The translations under genes and the position numbers were made by a program. Of a DNA stretch of 20,153 bases, positions 1 to 8,225 are shown in pieces. Where the stretch lies: the NCBI GenBank assembly GCA_946491675.1, contig CAMLYN010000008.1, positions 1 through 20,153 of the forward strand, given 5' to 3'. This stretch comes from an uncultured Mycoplasmatota bacterium (GTDB lineage: Bacteria; Bacillota_I; Bacilli_A; RF39; UBA660). A model generated the notes under the pieces. It was not told the origin of the DNA and made no database searches. It saw nothing but the letters and a program-made list of their open reading frames with translations. Position 1 is the stretch's first letter, and each line of letters starts with the position of its first letter.

Positions 1-115
1 TATTTTTTTTAATAAGTTTAGTAAGATAAGTCCTAGGAATATTATTATCAGTAACTTCTTTAGTAGTCAAATAATCATTTTTAAATAAATTTAAAATCCT
101 ATTTTCATATTCCAT
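1..115 (-). CDS. AbiEi-type antitoxin/regulator, N-terminal 38 codons (cut by window edge)
   Basis: An ATG at 113-115 is preceded by an AAGGAAA ribosome site and opens a frame that runs off the left edge. The visible residues begin MEYENRILNLFKNDYLTTKE and continue through VTDNNIPRTYLTKLIKKN. This matches the N-terminal winged helix of AbiEi-type antitoxins and related transcriptional regulators, where a short helix, a 'T/L-x-K-E-V' segment and an 'I-P-R-x-Y-L-x-x-L-I' recognition helix are typical. In the AbiE type IV toxin-antitoxin system this protein represses its own operon and antagonises a nucleotidyltransferase toxin. The toxin would lie beyond the window, so the pairing is inferred. 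An operator-like inverted repeat directly upstream fits autoregulation. It could also be another wHTH regulator of the same superfamily. Confidence 0.6.
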   Translation of the reverse strand, partial: MEYENRILNLFKNDYLTTKEVTDNNIPRTYLTKLIKKN

Positions 116-129
116 ATTTATTTTCCTTT

Positions 130-167
130 CACACTTAAATTATATCATATTTAAGTGTGTTTGAAAA
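130..167 (-). promoter_or_regulatory. Promoter with embedded 11-bp inverted-repeat operator
   Basis: Reading the minus strand there is a -35-like TTTTCA (167-162), a 17-bp spacer and a perfect -10 TATAAT (144-139). The perfect inverted repeat CACACTTAAAT / ATTTAAGTGTG (130-140 and 149-159) surrounds the -10, so a dimeric repressor bound there would block polymerase. Paired repeats upstream of the antitoxin are the known mode of AbiEi autoregulation. That this site is AbiEi-bound is an inference. Confidence 0.55.
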
Positions 168-174
168 TATATAT

Positions 175-3100
175 TTACTCAAATCGATTAAATCTTTCTT
201 CTCGCTCATTTTTTTCATTTATACAACAAACATCTATCTTTTTCAAAATAATATAATGTTCTTTCTTACCCATATTGGCGATAATTGGATTGTTATTATT
301 TTGCATTTGTAAGAAAAGATTTTCTCTTTCCTTCAATACTTCTGAATATTCTCCTGACCAAGAGTTTGGATATACATTTGCTATAATGTTTTTCATTACT
401 ACGTTATTATTGTAATAATTTTCTATAATATATTTACCTAACTCACTCCATACATAATAACCTTTTTCTTTATCAAAAACATATGGTTCCATAATATATG
501 ATAATTCTTGTATCCTTTTATTTTCTTTTATCCACTCAATTAATTTGCTATCTTCTATATAGGATAAAACATTAGGATTAAGGTTAAAACTCCTTCTAAA
601 AAAGTAAATTTTCTCCCAATTTGGTTTTTCTTTATAATCAATAAAAATATTTAAAAATTCTTTAGGATAAAGTTTAATTAATGGTATTAATATTCCTTTG
701 TATGAATAAAATGTTACGTATTTTTCAGAAATTAATGAGTTAATATGTTGAAAAATTATTCTTGCTTCTATTATACCAGCTTCTTTTGAAAAAGAAGATT
801 TAATAAGCTCTGAAATAATATATTCATCATGGTTATTTCTAACGTTGTCTAATTGACTATAATCTAATAGAGTTAATCGTTTCCTAATATAAGACATTAA
901 TAATTCATCAGCTTTATTTCTTCTTGTAATTTCAAATAAACTCATTAAAACAGTTGACTGAACGATGGTGGTATTAGGTAATGTATCAAAAAAACGGGTA
1001 ACTTCATCTGTTGATAATTCCATTAAATACCATTCAATTTTTCCTAAATCATTTTCATTAAATGCACCTAGTTCAATTGTTTTTTCAATTCTTCTAATAT
1101 CTATAGATGATAGTTGATAAGATAATTGCAAATACAAATAATTTTTATTATATTTTGGATCTTCAACTATTCTATCTAGTAAATTGGAGCATTCTTCTTG
1201 ATTTTCTTTATAATATAAGCCAATAAGATTTGACAATATTTCTTTAAAAATATGTTCATTACTTTCATTAATTTTATCTAATAAGATATATATTAATTCA
1301 TCCTTATCTTTAAAATTTTCATACAATCCTTTAGTGAAAAAGCTAACTCGATATAATGAACAAGTGTCATCAAATAATAAAATATTTGATTCAAAGTTTT
1401 CTTTATCCAATCCTATTTCTTTTCCTAAATTATAAATTATATCATTAATTTGTTTATCATTATCAGTTATATCTTCTAATCCTAAATATATTTTTGCATG
1501 TTTATTAAAAAAGGCGGTAACTTTATCAGAAATAGTAACTGGTTGTACTTTATCTATTAATTTATCAATACGATTCATTAATTCTCTAGAAATTCTTTCC
1601 GAATCGAAATGTTTAATTGCAAGTAACGAAATCCAAATTCTTGGCCAACTTTTAATAATTATATTTTCTTCTACTATTGTCTCTAAAATATCATAAAAAC
1701 CAATAGAGGCTAAATTTCTAAAATTAAACGCTAAAATTTCTTTTATATCCTCATAACAAATATCATGATATAAAAAATTTCTACAATAACTTAATGCTTC
1801 TTCATACCAGTCTTTACCATTAGGTTCAAGCCCGTAGTCTCTTATTTGAGAACCACAATCTAAAAGTGGGGAAGCAAAGAAACTTCCATAATGTAAAATT
1901 TCATCTATTAGTTTTAAACCTATTTCTTTCCTATCTTTTTTTGAAGATTGGAGTAACTCAGATATTACTTCCAGTCTAACACTTAATTTAGCATGGGTAG
2001 AAGATAAATATATATGAAAAAAGTTATATAAAACATCTCTAACAGAATTATAATTTTCATTAGTTTTCTCTGTTTGCGCGATTTTTATTATCAATTCTAT
2101 TGCTCTTTTAAATGTTTTTTCATCAAAGGCAATATAACCAAATATTCTTACCCATTCGTAAAATTGTTTGTTATTTCTTGTAAAAAATGATTGTTCTGTT
2201 ATATTTTCTATTCTTTGCAAAACTAATTCAGGATTTAAAATGGTAATACACTTAATTTTTTCCATCAAACTTTCTTTTGCGTCAATTAAATCTTCATCAC
2301 TTAATGAATAAAAATACTTTTTTGCAATTACCTGTGCTTCATCTGAAGAATGTAAAAATTTTAATCTTCTAAAAAAAGATATACATAATCTTTCATTTTT
2401 ACTTATTAATCTCATTATATGTTCAGCGGGAATTTTTTTTAGACAGTCTATAGCTAGTTTATTTGCTAATGCATGTGGCAATATTGCACGCATATTTTCT
2501 CTTTTCTGAACAATTTGTCTACATCTCAACTCTTCTACTTTACCAAGCACATTTATTGCTGAGATAGATATTAAGTCTGAAATAATGTTTAATTCATTTT
2601 TTTCGTCTTCTACATCATACGAAATGTCAAAAGAATAGAATAAGGAACATGCCTCTCCGACTTTTAATAACTCTTTATCAATTTCAATTCCTTGAAAAAA
2701 CAATCTATTAAAAAGTTCATCATAATTGAGTACACCTATATTCTTTTGAGTTGAAATAGATTTAGATAGATATAAAGCAATTCTAAAATTACCATCTGAG
2801 CACTTAACTATTGTATCAACATTAATATCTGAAATGTTTTTAAACTTCCTTTTAATTAATTGTTTTAACACTCCGTCAGAGGTTGTACTTAAATAATAAT
2901 TGTTAGAATCTACGTTATCGTCTTCCTTTACATCATACTCAATTGTCATTAAGCTTATTTTACTGTTGTGTCTTTGACATAATTCAGTCAGCTTATTATG
3001 CATAGTAGCTTCACAATTGTCCACGATAAGTATGACTCTTTTATCAAGTGTTTGTAAACGTTGAATAAATGTTATAGGATCTGGTTGTAAACTATCACCT

Positions 3101-3918
3101 ATATCACCATAGATAACCATTTCTTTATTAAGTGGATTATTACCTATTGTATTATCAAATAATGCTTGTGCCAATCTTGTTTTACCAACACCTGATAACC
3201 CGGCTAAACGTATTGAACTTTTCGGAATTAACAAGGTATTTCTTATTTCATTTATTCCATCTACTAAACGTATCTGATTTTCCTTACTAAAATCATTACG
3301 ATATATTACCGATTCTTCATCCATTATAAACGGTTGCTCTTCTTCGCTTTTGTTAGACCAATTATGATATGTACACCAACCATTAGTATTTTTACCATTC
3401 TTATCATTAACCCAACAAATTAAAGAAGGATATTTATTAACCCAGGTTGCAATTTTATTAGAATCATAAAAATCTACCAAAATTGTATTTTCTAGTTTTT
3501 CTTCTTTCAAAATTTCTTTCATACACTTGATTCTGCTCGAATACGTAATATCTGTTGTATCAGCCATACCACTTACAATAATATATGCACCATTTATCTC
3601 TGCTAAGTTTTTAATGGAGTCTCTTAAATAACCTTTTTTAGTTCTCATTTCTCGTTTTATTTCACCAGGAGACATTTTAGGTTTTTTTACTTGAAAGATG
3701 GTATTATTCATAGGAATAAAGCTTCTTGTATCAGTTACTTTAGTAGCATTCACTTTTACATCAATCCCATTATCTTTTTCATCTTGATTCCCACCATATG
3801 AAACGCAACATGTATCATTTCCAATCTCATATAATTGTGCTTCACATAGTTTTCCTACCAAAATTCTTAAATCAGAATCATTTAAATTTTTTATATCATC
3901 TTTTGTTACATCTAACAC
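175..3918 (-). CDS. Large STAND-type NTPase with N-terminal Mrr-like nuclease domain (Avs-like defence protein)
   Basis: About 1247 residues. Numbering from the GTG at 3927, the N-terminus has a PD-(D/E)xK-like pattern: E29, then NGIDVKV with D56, then IFQVKK with Q79/K81, as in Mrr-type endonucleases. A P-loop follows at 243-250 (GLSGVGKT), with Walker B at about 298-304 (VILIVDN). From about residue 400 to the end the protein is helical and repeat-like. Nuclease + STAND ATPase + long helical sensor is the architecture of Avs antiphage proteins, which oligomerise and cut DNA after binding a phage protein. I cannot say which Avs class it belongs to, or whether it is a relative outside them. 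The ribosome site GGAGG overlaps the GTG at 3927 but sits 8 nt from the GTG at 3918, so I prefer the latter. It lies beside an AbiEi-like gene, which suggests a defence island. Confidence 0.6.
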   Translation of the reverse strand: MLDVTKDDIKNLNDSDLRILVGKLCEAQLYEIGNDTCCVSYGGNQDEKDNGIDVKVNATKVTDTRSFIPMNNTIFQVKKPKMSPGEIKREMRTKKGYLRDSIKNLAEINGAYIIVSGMADTTDITYSSRIKCMKEILKEEKLENTILVDFYDSNKIATWVNKYPSLICWVNDKNGKNTNGWCTYHNWSNKSEEEQPFIMDEESVIYRNDFSKENQIRLVDGINEIRNTLLIPKSSIRLAGLSGVGKTRLAQALFDNTIGNNPLNKEMVIYGDIGDSLQPDPITFIQRLQTLDKRVILIVDNCEATMHNKLTELCQRHNSKISLMTIEYDVKEDDNVDSNNYYLSTTSDGVLKQLIKRKFKNISDINVDTIVKCSDGNFRIALYLSKSISTQKNIGVLNYDELFNRLFFQGIEIDKELLKVGEACSLFYSFDISYDVEDEKNELNIISDLISISAINVLGKVEELRCRQIVQKRENMRAILPHALANKLAIDCLKKIPAEHIMRLISKNERLCISFFRRLKFLHSSDEAQVIAKKYFYSLSDEDLIDAKESLMEKIKCITILNPELVLQRIENITEQSFFTRNNKQFYEWVRIFGYIAFDEKTFKRAIELIIKIAQTEKTNENYNSVRDVLYNFFHIYLSSTHAKLSVRLEVISELLQSSKKDRKEIGLKLIDEILHYGSFFASPLLDCGSQIRDYGLEPNGKDWYEEALSYCRNFLYHDICYEDIKEILAFNFRNLASIGFYDILETIVEENIIIKSWPRIWISLLAIKHFDSERISRELMNRIDKLIDKVQPVTISDKVTAFFNKHAKIYLGLEDITDNDKQINDIIYNLGKEIGLDKENFESNILLFDDTCSLYRVSFFTKGLYENFKDKDELIYILLDKINESNEHIFKEILSNLIGLYYKENQEECSNLLDRIVEDPKYNKNYLYLQLSYQLSSIDIRRIEKTIELGAFNENDLGKIEWYLMELSTDEVTRFFDTLPNTTIVQSTVLMSLFEITRRNKADELLMSYIRKRLTLLDYSQLDNVRNNHDEYIISELIKSSFSKEAGIIEARIIFQHINSLISEKYVTFYSYKGILIPLIKLYPKEFLNIFIDYKEKPNWEKIYFFRRSFNLNPNVLSYIEDSKLIEWIKENKRIQELSYIMEPYVFDKEKGYYVWSELGKYIIENYYNNNVVMKNIIANVYPNSWSGEYSEVLKERENLFLQMQNNNNPIIANMGKKEHYIILKKIDVCCINEKNEREERFNRFE

Positions 3919-3951
3919 ATTAAACACCTCCGAGTTTTTGCTTTAATATTT

Positions 3952-3957
3952 ATTATA
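3952..3957 (-). promoter_or_regulatory. -10 box upstream of the nuclease-NTPase gene
   Basis: Minus-strand TATAAT lies about 35 bp before the GTG start. No convincing -35 is found at 16-18 bp upstream (TCTAAA is weak), so transcription may be activator-dependent or low. Confidence 0.3.
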
Positions 3958-4045
3958 CAACATAAAACTCATTATTTAGAGATTATTAATTAAAAACATA
4001 AAATTATGTCTAAAATTAATTAATGCTATTACTCTTTTATCCTAA

Positions 4046-4077
4046 TAAAAACGATTAAATCACCAATGACTTAATCG
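4046..4077 (-). terminator. Intrinsic terminator, minus strand
   Basis: The minus strand carries CGATTAAGTCA, loop TTGG, TGATTTAATCG (11-bp stem with one G-U pair), followed immediately by TTTTTATT. It ends transcription coming from the recombinase/PBP-fragment side and insulates the nuclease-NTPase gene. Confidence 0.65.
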
Positions 4078-4132
4078 CAATTAAAAAACTAAACAATATT
4101 AATATAGCACTTATATTCATACTCCACATCAT
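4055..4132 (-). CDS. Possible 25-residue hydrophobic peptide
   Basis: The frame reads MMWSMNISAILILFSFLIAI followed by KSLVI, and its stop lies inside the terminator hairpin. The centre is one continuous hydrophobic stretch of membrane-span length followed by a lysine, resembling small membrane peptides such as type I toxins. There is no clear ribosome site (GGAG sits too close to the inner ATG), and AT-rich DNA often yields such frames by chance. I see no antisense promoter strong enough to claim a type I toxin-antitoxin pair. Confidence 0.2.
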   Translation of the reverse strand: MMWSMNISAILILFSFLIAIKSLVI

Positions 4133-4186
4133 ATTTTTTAGTGTATTTACTATTTATTCCTCTAGTAATAGTAAGGGTATCATTTA

Positions 4187-4408
4187 TTAGACAACAAGGT
4201 GAATTGGAGTAACACTAACTCCCTGTCCAAAAGCCGTTGTCGCAAGTTCAACAGGACCTACTTGATCTAAAGAAAATAAGATCCCAGAAGCTTCTCCATT
4301 CAAATCAACTCCTGTTTTCTTTCCAAAACCAAAATTTTTAATATACTTAAATAAAGTTTCTTTTCCGAGACGTTGTCCTAAAACAACAAAGCCAGGGTTC
4401 CTTGGTAT
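4187..4408 (-). pseudogene. Penicillin-binding protein transpeptidase fragment (PBP2/SpoVD type), broken at both ends
   Basis: In the minus frame the sequence reads NPGFVVLGQRLG, then KYIKNFGFGKKTGVDLNGEA, then ELATTAFGQGVSVTPIHLVV and a stop, 73 residues in all. The pieces 'NPxFxxLGQRLG', 'FGFGxKTGxDLxGEA' and 'FGQGxSVTPIQ' are hallmarks of the region between the SxN and KTG motifs of class B PBPs. The upstream part of the gene is replaced by the serine recombinase, whose tail overlaps this fragment in another frame. The downstream part stops right after TPI(Q/H), so the fragment cannot function. The simplest reading is a target gene disrupted by integration of the recombinase element and then decayed. 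A recombination scar carried inside the element is an alternative. Confidence 0.75.
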
Positions 4409-6146
4409 CTAGCAAGAGATACTTTTGTCTTAAAAAATTATTGTCAAAAGACAATCTCAAGCTATAATCTCTATTTGTAATTTTTGTTTTTGTTTTTTCA
4501 TCTTTATTATTCATGTTTGAATTATTATTATCTTTTTTGTTATAATCGAGTTCCATTTCTTGATCTGGTGTTTTAAAGTTAAATATCATTTGTAATTTCA
4601 AATGCTTGCGGTCGTTATTTATTTTGCTAACAAAAACTTTATCAATGAACAAATCAAAGTATTTACCAATATTTTCTTTTATATTTAATTTTGGAGTTAA
4701 TAGTTCTCTTATATTATTAGCAATTTCTTCATAATATGATGGGGTTTCTCTATTTGTTTCACGTTCAATTAAATCTCTTTTTAATGTTGAAATTGTTTCT
4801 AATATCTTCTTGTTTTTTTCCATAAATTCTTCATCTGAAATCATTTTTCTTAATGACATATCTAATAATCTTTCTTTATAAGTTTCTTGCTCTTTTAATT
4901 TTTCTTTTAAAGTTTCTATATTATCATTATCATTGGTTTCTTTAATTAAATGTATATAATCTGTTATTATTGTATTTAATAATTTTTCTTTATTATCTAT
5001 AAATTTTTCTAATACCTCCGTAAATATTTCATCAAGATGTTTTTCAAATAATCTAGGAGTAGCACAACCTTTGATTCCATGCCTTAAATATTCATTACAT
5101 TGCCAAACTGGATTATCTTTTCTTTTGCAACTTGCACTCCTAATAAAGGTTGTGTTATGCTCCATACAAAATATTTTTGATGTATATTTTCTATTTTCTA
5201 AATAAAACTCCTTATTCAATACATTTTTATTCCAAATATTATTTTTCTTTTTATATATTTCATTACACTTATCCCATAATTCTTCGGATACTATTGGTGG
5301 AATATTACCATTTTTATCTTTTTCAACTATCCACTCACTTTCTGGTTTTGCAACTTTTTTATGAGTTTTATAATCTTGAACTTCGGTTAAATTTGCTGTA
5401 TAAAAACCTTTATACCTAGGATTCTTTAACATCTTCTTTAATGTTACATCACTAAATACTTTCCCCTTTCGTGTGCAATAACCATTTTGTGCTAAAGTTT
5501 CTCCAATTTTTTTAAAGCCATATTCACCTGTTGAATATAAATCATATAACATTTGAACTGCCTTTGCTTCACTTTCAATTATAGTTAATTTCCCATCTTT
5601 TTTGTTATAGCCATAAAGTCCACCACCACCAACTTTTCTATCTTTAACGCTTCTTCTAACTCCAAATTTTACTCTTTCAGATAATTTTCTGACCTCGTCT
5701 TGAGCCATTGATGCCATAAGAGTTAATCTAAATTCACTATCTGGATAAATGGTGTTTATATTATCAGATATAAAAAACACTATAACACCATACTGCAATA
5801 ATAATTGTGTATATTTTATGCTATCAATCGTATTACGAGCAAACCTGGATACCTCTTTTGTTAGAATCAGGTCAATTTTCCCTAATCTCGCATCTTCAAT
5901 CATTCTTAAAAATTCTTCTCTTTTATATACCTGTGTACCCGAAATTCCTTCATCACTATAACTGGCAACATGAGTCCAACTTTTAACATTGTCAATCATA
6001 TCATTAAAATAATTAACTTGGTTTTCCAAAGAGTTTATTTGATCATCTTTATCTGTAGAAACCCTACCATAATCAGCAACTTTTAAATCCATGTCATATA
6101 TTGTTTTCCCAAGTATTAATTCTTGTCTCGCTTTGATTATATCCAT
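4347..6146 (-). CDS. Large serine recombinase (site-specific integrase)
   Basis: 599 residues. The catalytic resolvase domain spans about 22-165 with the nucleophile serine in YGRVSTD (S30) and the VSRFARN segment near 99-105. A Recombinase domain follows (about 180-300), then a zinc-ribbon with C327, C340, C350 and C361, then a long charged coiled coil (about 390-470). Size and order are those of integrases from conjugative/mobilisable elements of Firmicutes, which integrate circular DNA between attP and attB with a directionality factor for excision. The start is the ATG at 6146 with AAGGAGAG 4 nt upstream. The last ~30 residues are read from DNA that overlaps the PBP fragment, so the protein's end was probably set by the integration site. 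Confidence 0.95.
   Translation of the reverse strand: MDIIKARQELILGKTIYDMDLKVADYGRVSTDKDDQINSLENQVNYFNDMIDNVKSWTHVASYSDEGISGTQVYKREEFLRMIEDARLGKIDLILTKEVSRFARNTIDSIKYTQLLLQYGVIVFFISDNINTIYPDSEFRLTLMASMAQDEVRKLSERVKFGVRRSVKDRKVGGGGLYGYNKKDGKLTIIESEAKAVQMLYDLYSTGEYGFKKIGETLAQNGYCTRKGKVFSDVTLKKMLKNPRYKGFYTANLTEVQDYKTHKKVAKPESEWIVEKDKNGNIPPIVSEELWDKCNEIYKKKNNIWNKNVLNKEFYLENRKYTSKIFCMEHNTTFIRSASCKRKDNPVWQCNEYLRHGIKGCATPRLFEKHLDEIFTEVLEKFIDNKEKLLNTIITDYIHLIKETNDNDNIETLKEKLKEQETYKERLLDMSLRKMISDEEFMEKNKKILETISTLKRDLIERETNRETPSYYEEIANNIRELLTPKLNIKENIGKYFDLFIDKVFVSKINNDRKHLKLQMIFNFKTPDQEMELDYNKKDNNNSNMNNKDEKTKTKITNRDYSLRLSFDNNFLRQKYLLLDTKEPWLCCFRTTSRKRNFI
4405..4422. repeat. Inverted repeat at the recombinase/PBP junction; candidate attachment half-site
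   Basis: GTATCT-AGCAAG-AGATAC is a perfect 6-bp inverted repeat exactly where PBP homology begins (about 4400). Serine integrases act at imperfect inverted repeats close to their own gene, so this fits an attL/attR position. The crossover dinucleotide cannot be fixed from one end. Confidence 0.3.
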
Positions 6147-6168
6147 TTTGCTCTCCTTTCTTATATTT

Positions 6169-6375
6169 TTACGATTTTTCTTCCAAAATAATTTTGTCCA
6201 TTTTTTTAATTAATAGTTTTTGCATTTTACTATATATAGGATAGGATATTACTTTTTTTTCTAAAAGTTCCTTATTAAATGACATTCTTAATTTTAAAAT
6301 GAGGTACTCCTTAGGCAATTCTTTCGAATCTGTAAAAAATTGTAATTCTTCAATCGTATTTTTATTCAAAATCAT
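6169..6375 (-). CDS. Small protein preceding the recombinase (unknown function)
   Basis: 68 residues with a very strong ribosome site (GAGGAGGGA). It is two nt from the ATG at 6375 and better spaced for the in-frame TTG two codons later. The sequence EYLILKLRMSFNKELLEKKV followed by ISYPIYSKMQKLLIKKM resembles the short helical proteins often encoded just before serine recombinases in Firmicute elements ('L-L-x-K-G-x-I-x-x-x-x-Y/F' pattern, SHOCT-like). It is 22 bp from the recombinase and surely cotranscribed. A role as directionality factor or accessory protein is conceivable from position only. Confidence 0.5.
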   Translation of the reverse strand: MILNKNTIEELQFFTDSKELPKEYLILKLRMSFNKELLEKKVISYPIYSKMQKLLIKKMDKIILEEKS

Positions 6376-6404
6376 TCCCTCCTCACATTAAGATTATTAA
6401 ATTC

Positions 6405-6436
6405 TAAACAAAAAAGAACTCAAATACTGAGTTCTT
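6405..6436 (-). terminator. Intrinsic terminator, minus strand
   Basis: AAGAACTCA / TGAGTTCTT is a perfect 9-bp stem with a 5-nt loop (6414-6436), and the minus strand continues into TTTTTTG. It terminates transcription from the 121-residue gene to its right, so the recombinase pair needs its own promoter between here and 6375. Confidence 0.65.
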
Positions 6437-6537
6437 ACAAAATTCGCTAGTAAAAACTCAATATTTTCTTAATGAAAGAGAGTACCTCTATAAATCATTA
6501 TTTAAAATATTAAGTTTTCAAATAACAATTTATATTA

Positions 6538-6903
6538 TTAAACACTTTGACTTTTTTTAAAAGTCTGTATTTGATTAGCTATATCAAAACCACTTAAAGT
6601 TAATCCTAGTGATATAACTAAAGTTTTTTCTTTAAAGTAAGTTTCATTATCATACCTAATTATTACCTCACTAAACACATCTAGTTTTTCATTAAAATTC
6701 AGTTTTTCAAATTTTGATGCAATTTCTTTATCTTCTTTATCCAGATAAATACCTATCACATTACCATTGTATTCATAAGCGTCTTTACTATCAGTAGCAC
6801 CATTGTATAGCATAGCAAAATATTGCAACAAAATAGTACAAGCATTTTTTGAAAGTCCAATTACCTCCGAATCAAATATTGTCATATCATCATCTTCTAC
6901 CAA
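6538..6903 (-). CDS. Hypothetical protein, 5' end uncertain
   Basis: Up to 121 residues. I do not recognise the family. It is acidic at the N-terminus (VEDDDMTIFDSEV), contains a mixed middle (GNVIGIYLDKEDKEIASKFE) and ends in a hydrophobic segment (TLVISLGLTLSGFDIANQI). The TTG at 6903 has no ribosome site and the in-frame ATG at 6885 has only a weak one. The frame is open further upstream to a TAG near 6955, antisense to the XRE relic, so the gene may be 5'-truncated. A good terminator follows it at 6405-6436, which supports a real transcript. Confidence 0.45.
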   Translation of the reverse strand: MVEDDDMTIFDSEVIGLSKNACTILLQYFAMLYNGATDSKDAYEYNGNVIGIYLDKEDKEIASKFEKLNFNEKLDVFSEVIIRYDNETYFKEKTLVISLGLTLSGFDIANQIQTFKKSQSV

Positions 6904-6914
6904 GTCTGGATTAG

Positions 6915-7061
6915 ATTCATTTTTATCATTTATTTGATTATTCTAAATATGAACTAGGAAAAATGTATATTCATACTTATGCTTTGATTGAATTTGCAAA
7001 ATATTATAAAGTATCCATTGATTGGCTTTGTGGTAAAACAAAAAATTCGAACATTAAATAG
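6915..7061 (+). pseudogene. C-terminal remnant of an XRE-family regulator
   Basis: The plus-strand frame after a TAG reads SKYELGKMYIHTYALIEFAK, then YYKVSIDWLCGKTKNSNIK and a stop. This is the classic second half of an XRE HTH protein ('YE-x-G-x-x-x-x-x-x-L-x-x-x-A-x-Y-Y-x-V-S-x-D-x-L-x-G-x-T'). The N-terminal half with helices 1-3 is absent and no start codon with a ribosome site is present, so it is a relic. Its stop lies within the bidirectional terminator at 7040-7072, which was probably its own. Confidence 0.6.
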
Positions 7062-7072
7062 TCGAATTTTTT
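7040..7072. terminator. Bidirectional intrinsic terminator ending the RiPP operon
   Basis: AAAAAATTCGA and TCGAATTTTTT form a perfect 11-bp stem with an 11-nt loop and a U-run in both directions. It closes the long minus-strand operon 20 bp after the aminopeptidase stop and also the plus-strand XRE relic. Confidence 0.75.
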
Positions 7073-7092
7073 ATATTAATTGTTTATCACTA

Positions 7093-8223
7093 CTAACGTT
7101 TTAGTTTTAGAACTTTACTTTGATTCAAGCCTTGTAAATCTTGAGGAATAAATATACCATCTTGCATTATTAATTCATCATCAAAAAATATTTGTCCACC
7201 ACCATTTTCCTTTTTATGGATTTGAACCATATCCCAATGTATACCAGAACTATTACCATTATTGCTAGTTGGATGACTTGCTCCTAAGGCTAAATGTATA
7301 GATCCTAACATTTTTTCATCATAAATAATATTTTTAACAATTTTAGTTATTTTAGGATTAGTTCCAAATGCAAATTCACCTACATATCTTGCTCCCGAAT
7401 CAGTATCTAATATTCTATTTAAATCACTTGTAGTACTGCCAGATTCAGCATTTACAACTTTACCATGTTCAAAATCTAACCTAATGTTTGAAAAAGTAAT
7501 GTCTTGATATAATACATCAGTATTATAAGTAATTGTTCCATTTACACTATCAATTTCTGGCGCTATAAAAACCTCTCCATCTGGTAAATTTATTTTACCA
7601 TTACATATAACAGATTTGTACCTTCCAATTTTAAAACTTAAATCTGTGGTTGGTGTAATAATATGAACATTATTAGCATTATCCATTCTCTGTTTTAAAG
7701 GAATCATTAATTGTCCCATTTCTTCGTAATCGGCTAAAACAGTATCAAAATAAAAGTCTTCAAAGGCTTCAGTACTCATGCCAAATTTTTGGGCGAATAC
7801 TTTTGATGGGTACCTAACTGTAACCCATTTAGTTTTTGGTAATCTAATATCCCAATGAACTGGCTTATAATATAAATTGTGATATAAATTCCATTTTTTT
7901 GGAGGTATATCACTTAATTCAAACATATTATCATCATCTTTTATTTCTATGTATACATCCATATTTGACATTAATGTTGATTCGAATTCGGTTTGAATAC
8001 CAATTTGTCTTTCAGTGATATTATGCAATAGTTTTCTTTGAATATCACTTTCTTTTAGTAATACAAATGGTAAAGCACCTATTTCATAACATTTTTCTAC
8101 AATATTATTTATTAATGGTGCACAGCTCTTACTTGATTCAATAAGAACACACTCACCTTTTTGAATTTCACAAGAATGATTAACTATTAAACTACCTAAT
8201 TTATCTAATCTAGGATCTATCAT
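7093..8223 (-). CDS. M29-family metallo-aminopeptidase (AmpS/PepS type), last gene of RiPP operon
   Basis: 376 residues, close to the usual ~400-410. M29 enzymes are cytoplasmic dimeric metal-dependent aminopeptidases that remove N-terminal residues. The expected ligands are visible: E217 in DGEVF, E283 in YVGEFAFG, H310 in GSIHLALG, and H329/D331 in SGIHWDM. No signal peptide. Its ATG starts 3 nt after the stop of the GTPase gene, with AGGAGA inside the end of that gene, so the two are coupled. M29 genes are often housekeeping or salvage genes. Here the position as the last gene of a peptide-modification operon suggests trimming of the modified precursor's leader, which is inference. Confidence 0.9.
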   Translation of the reverse strand: MIDPRLDKLGSLIVNHSCEIQKGECVLIESSKSCAPLINNIVEKCYEIGALPFVLLKESDIQRKLLHNITERQIGIQTEFESTLMSNMDVYIEIKDDDNMFELSDIPPKKWNLYHNLYYKPVHWDIRLPKTKWVTVRYPSKVFAQKFGMSTEAFEDFYFDTVLADYEEMGQLMIPLKQRMDNANNVHIITPTTDLSFKIGRYKSVICNGKINLPDGEVFIAPEIDSVNGTITYNTDVLYQDITFSNIRLDFEHGKVVNAESGSTTSDLNRILDTDSGARYVGEFAFGTNPKITKIVKNIIYDEKMLGSIHLALGASHPTSNNGNSSGIHWDMVQIHKKENGGGQIFFDDELIMQDGIFIPQDLQGLNQSKVLKLKR

Positions 8224-8225
8224 AT

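Noticed and set aside
5150..5961. Plus-strand open frames inside the recombinase
   Set aside because: They are antisense to a well-conserved protein, Phe/Tyr-rich from AT bias, and have no ribosome sites.
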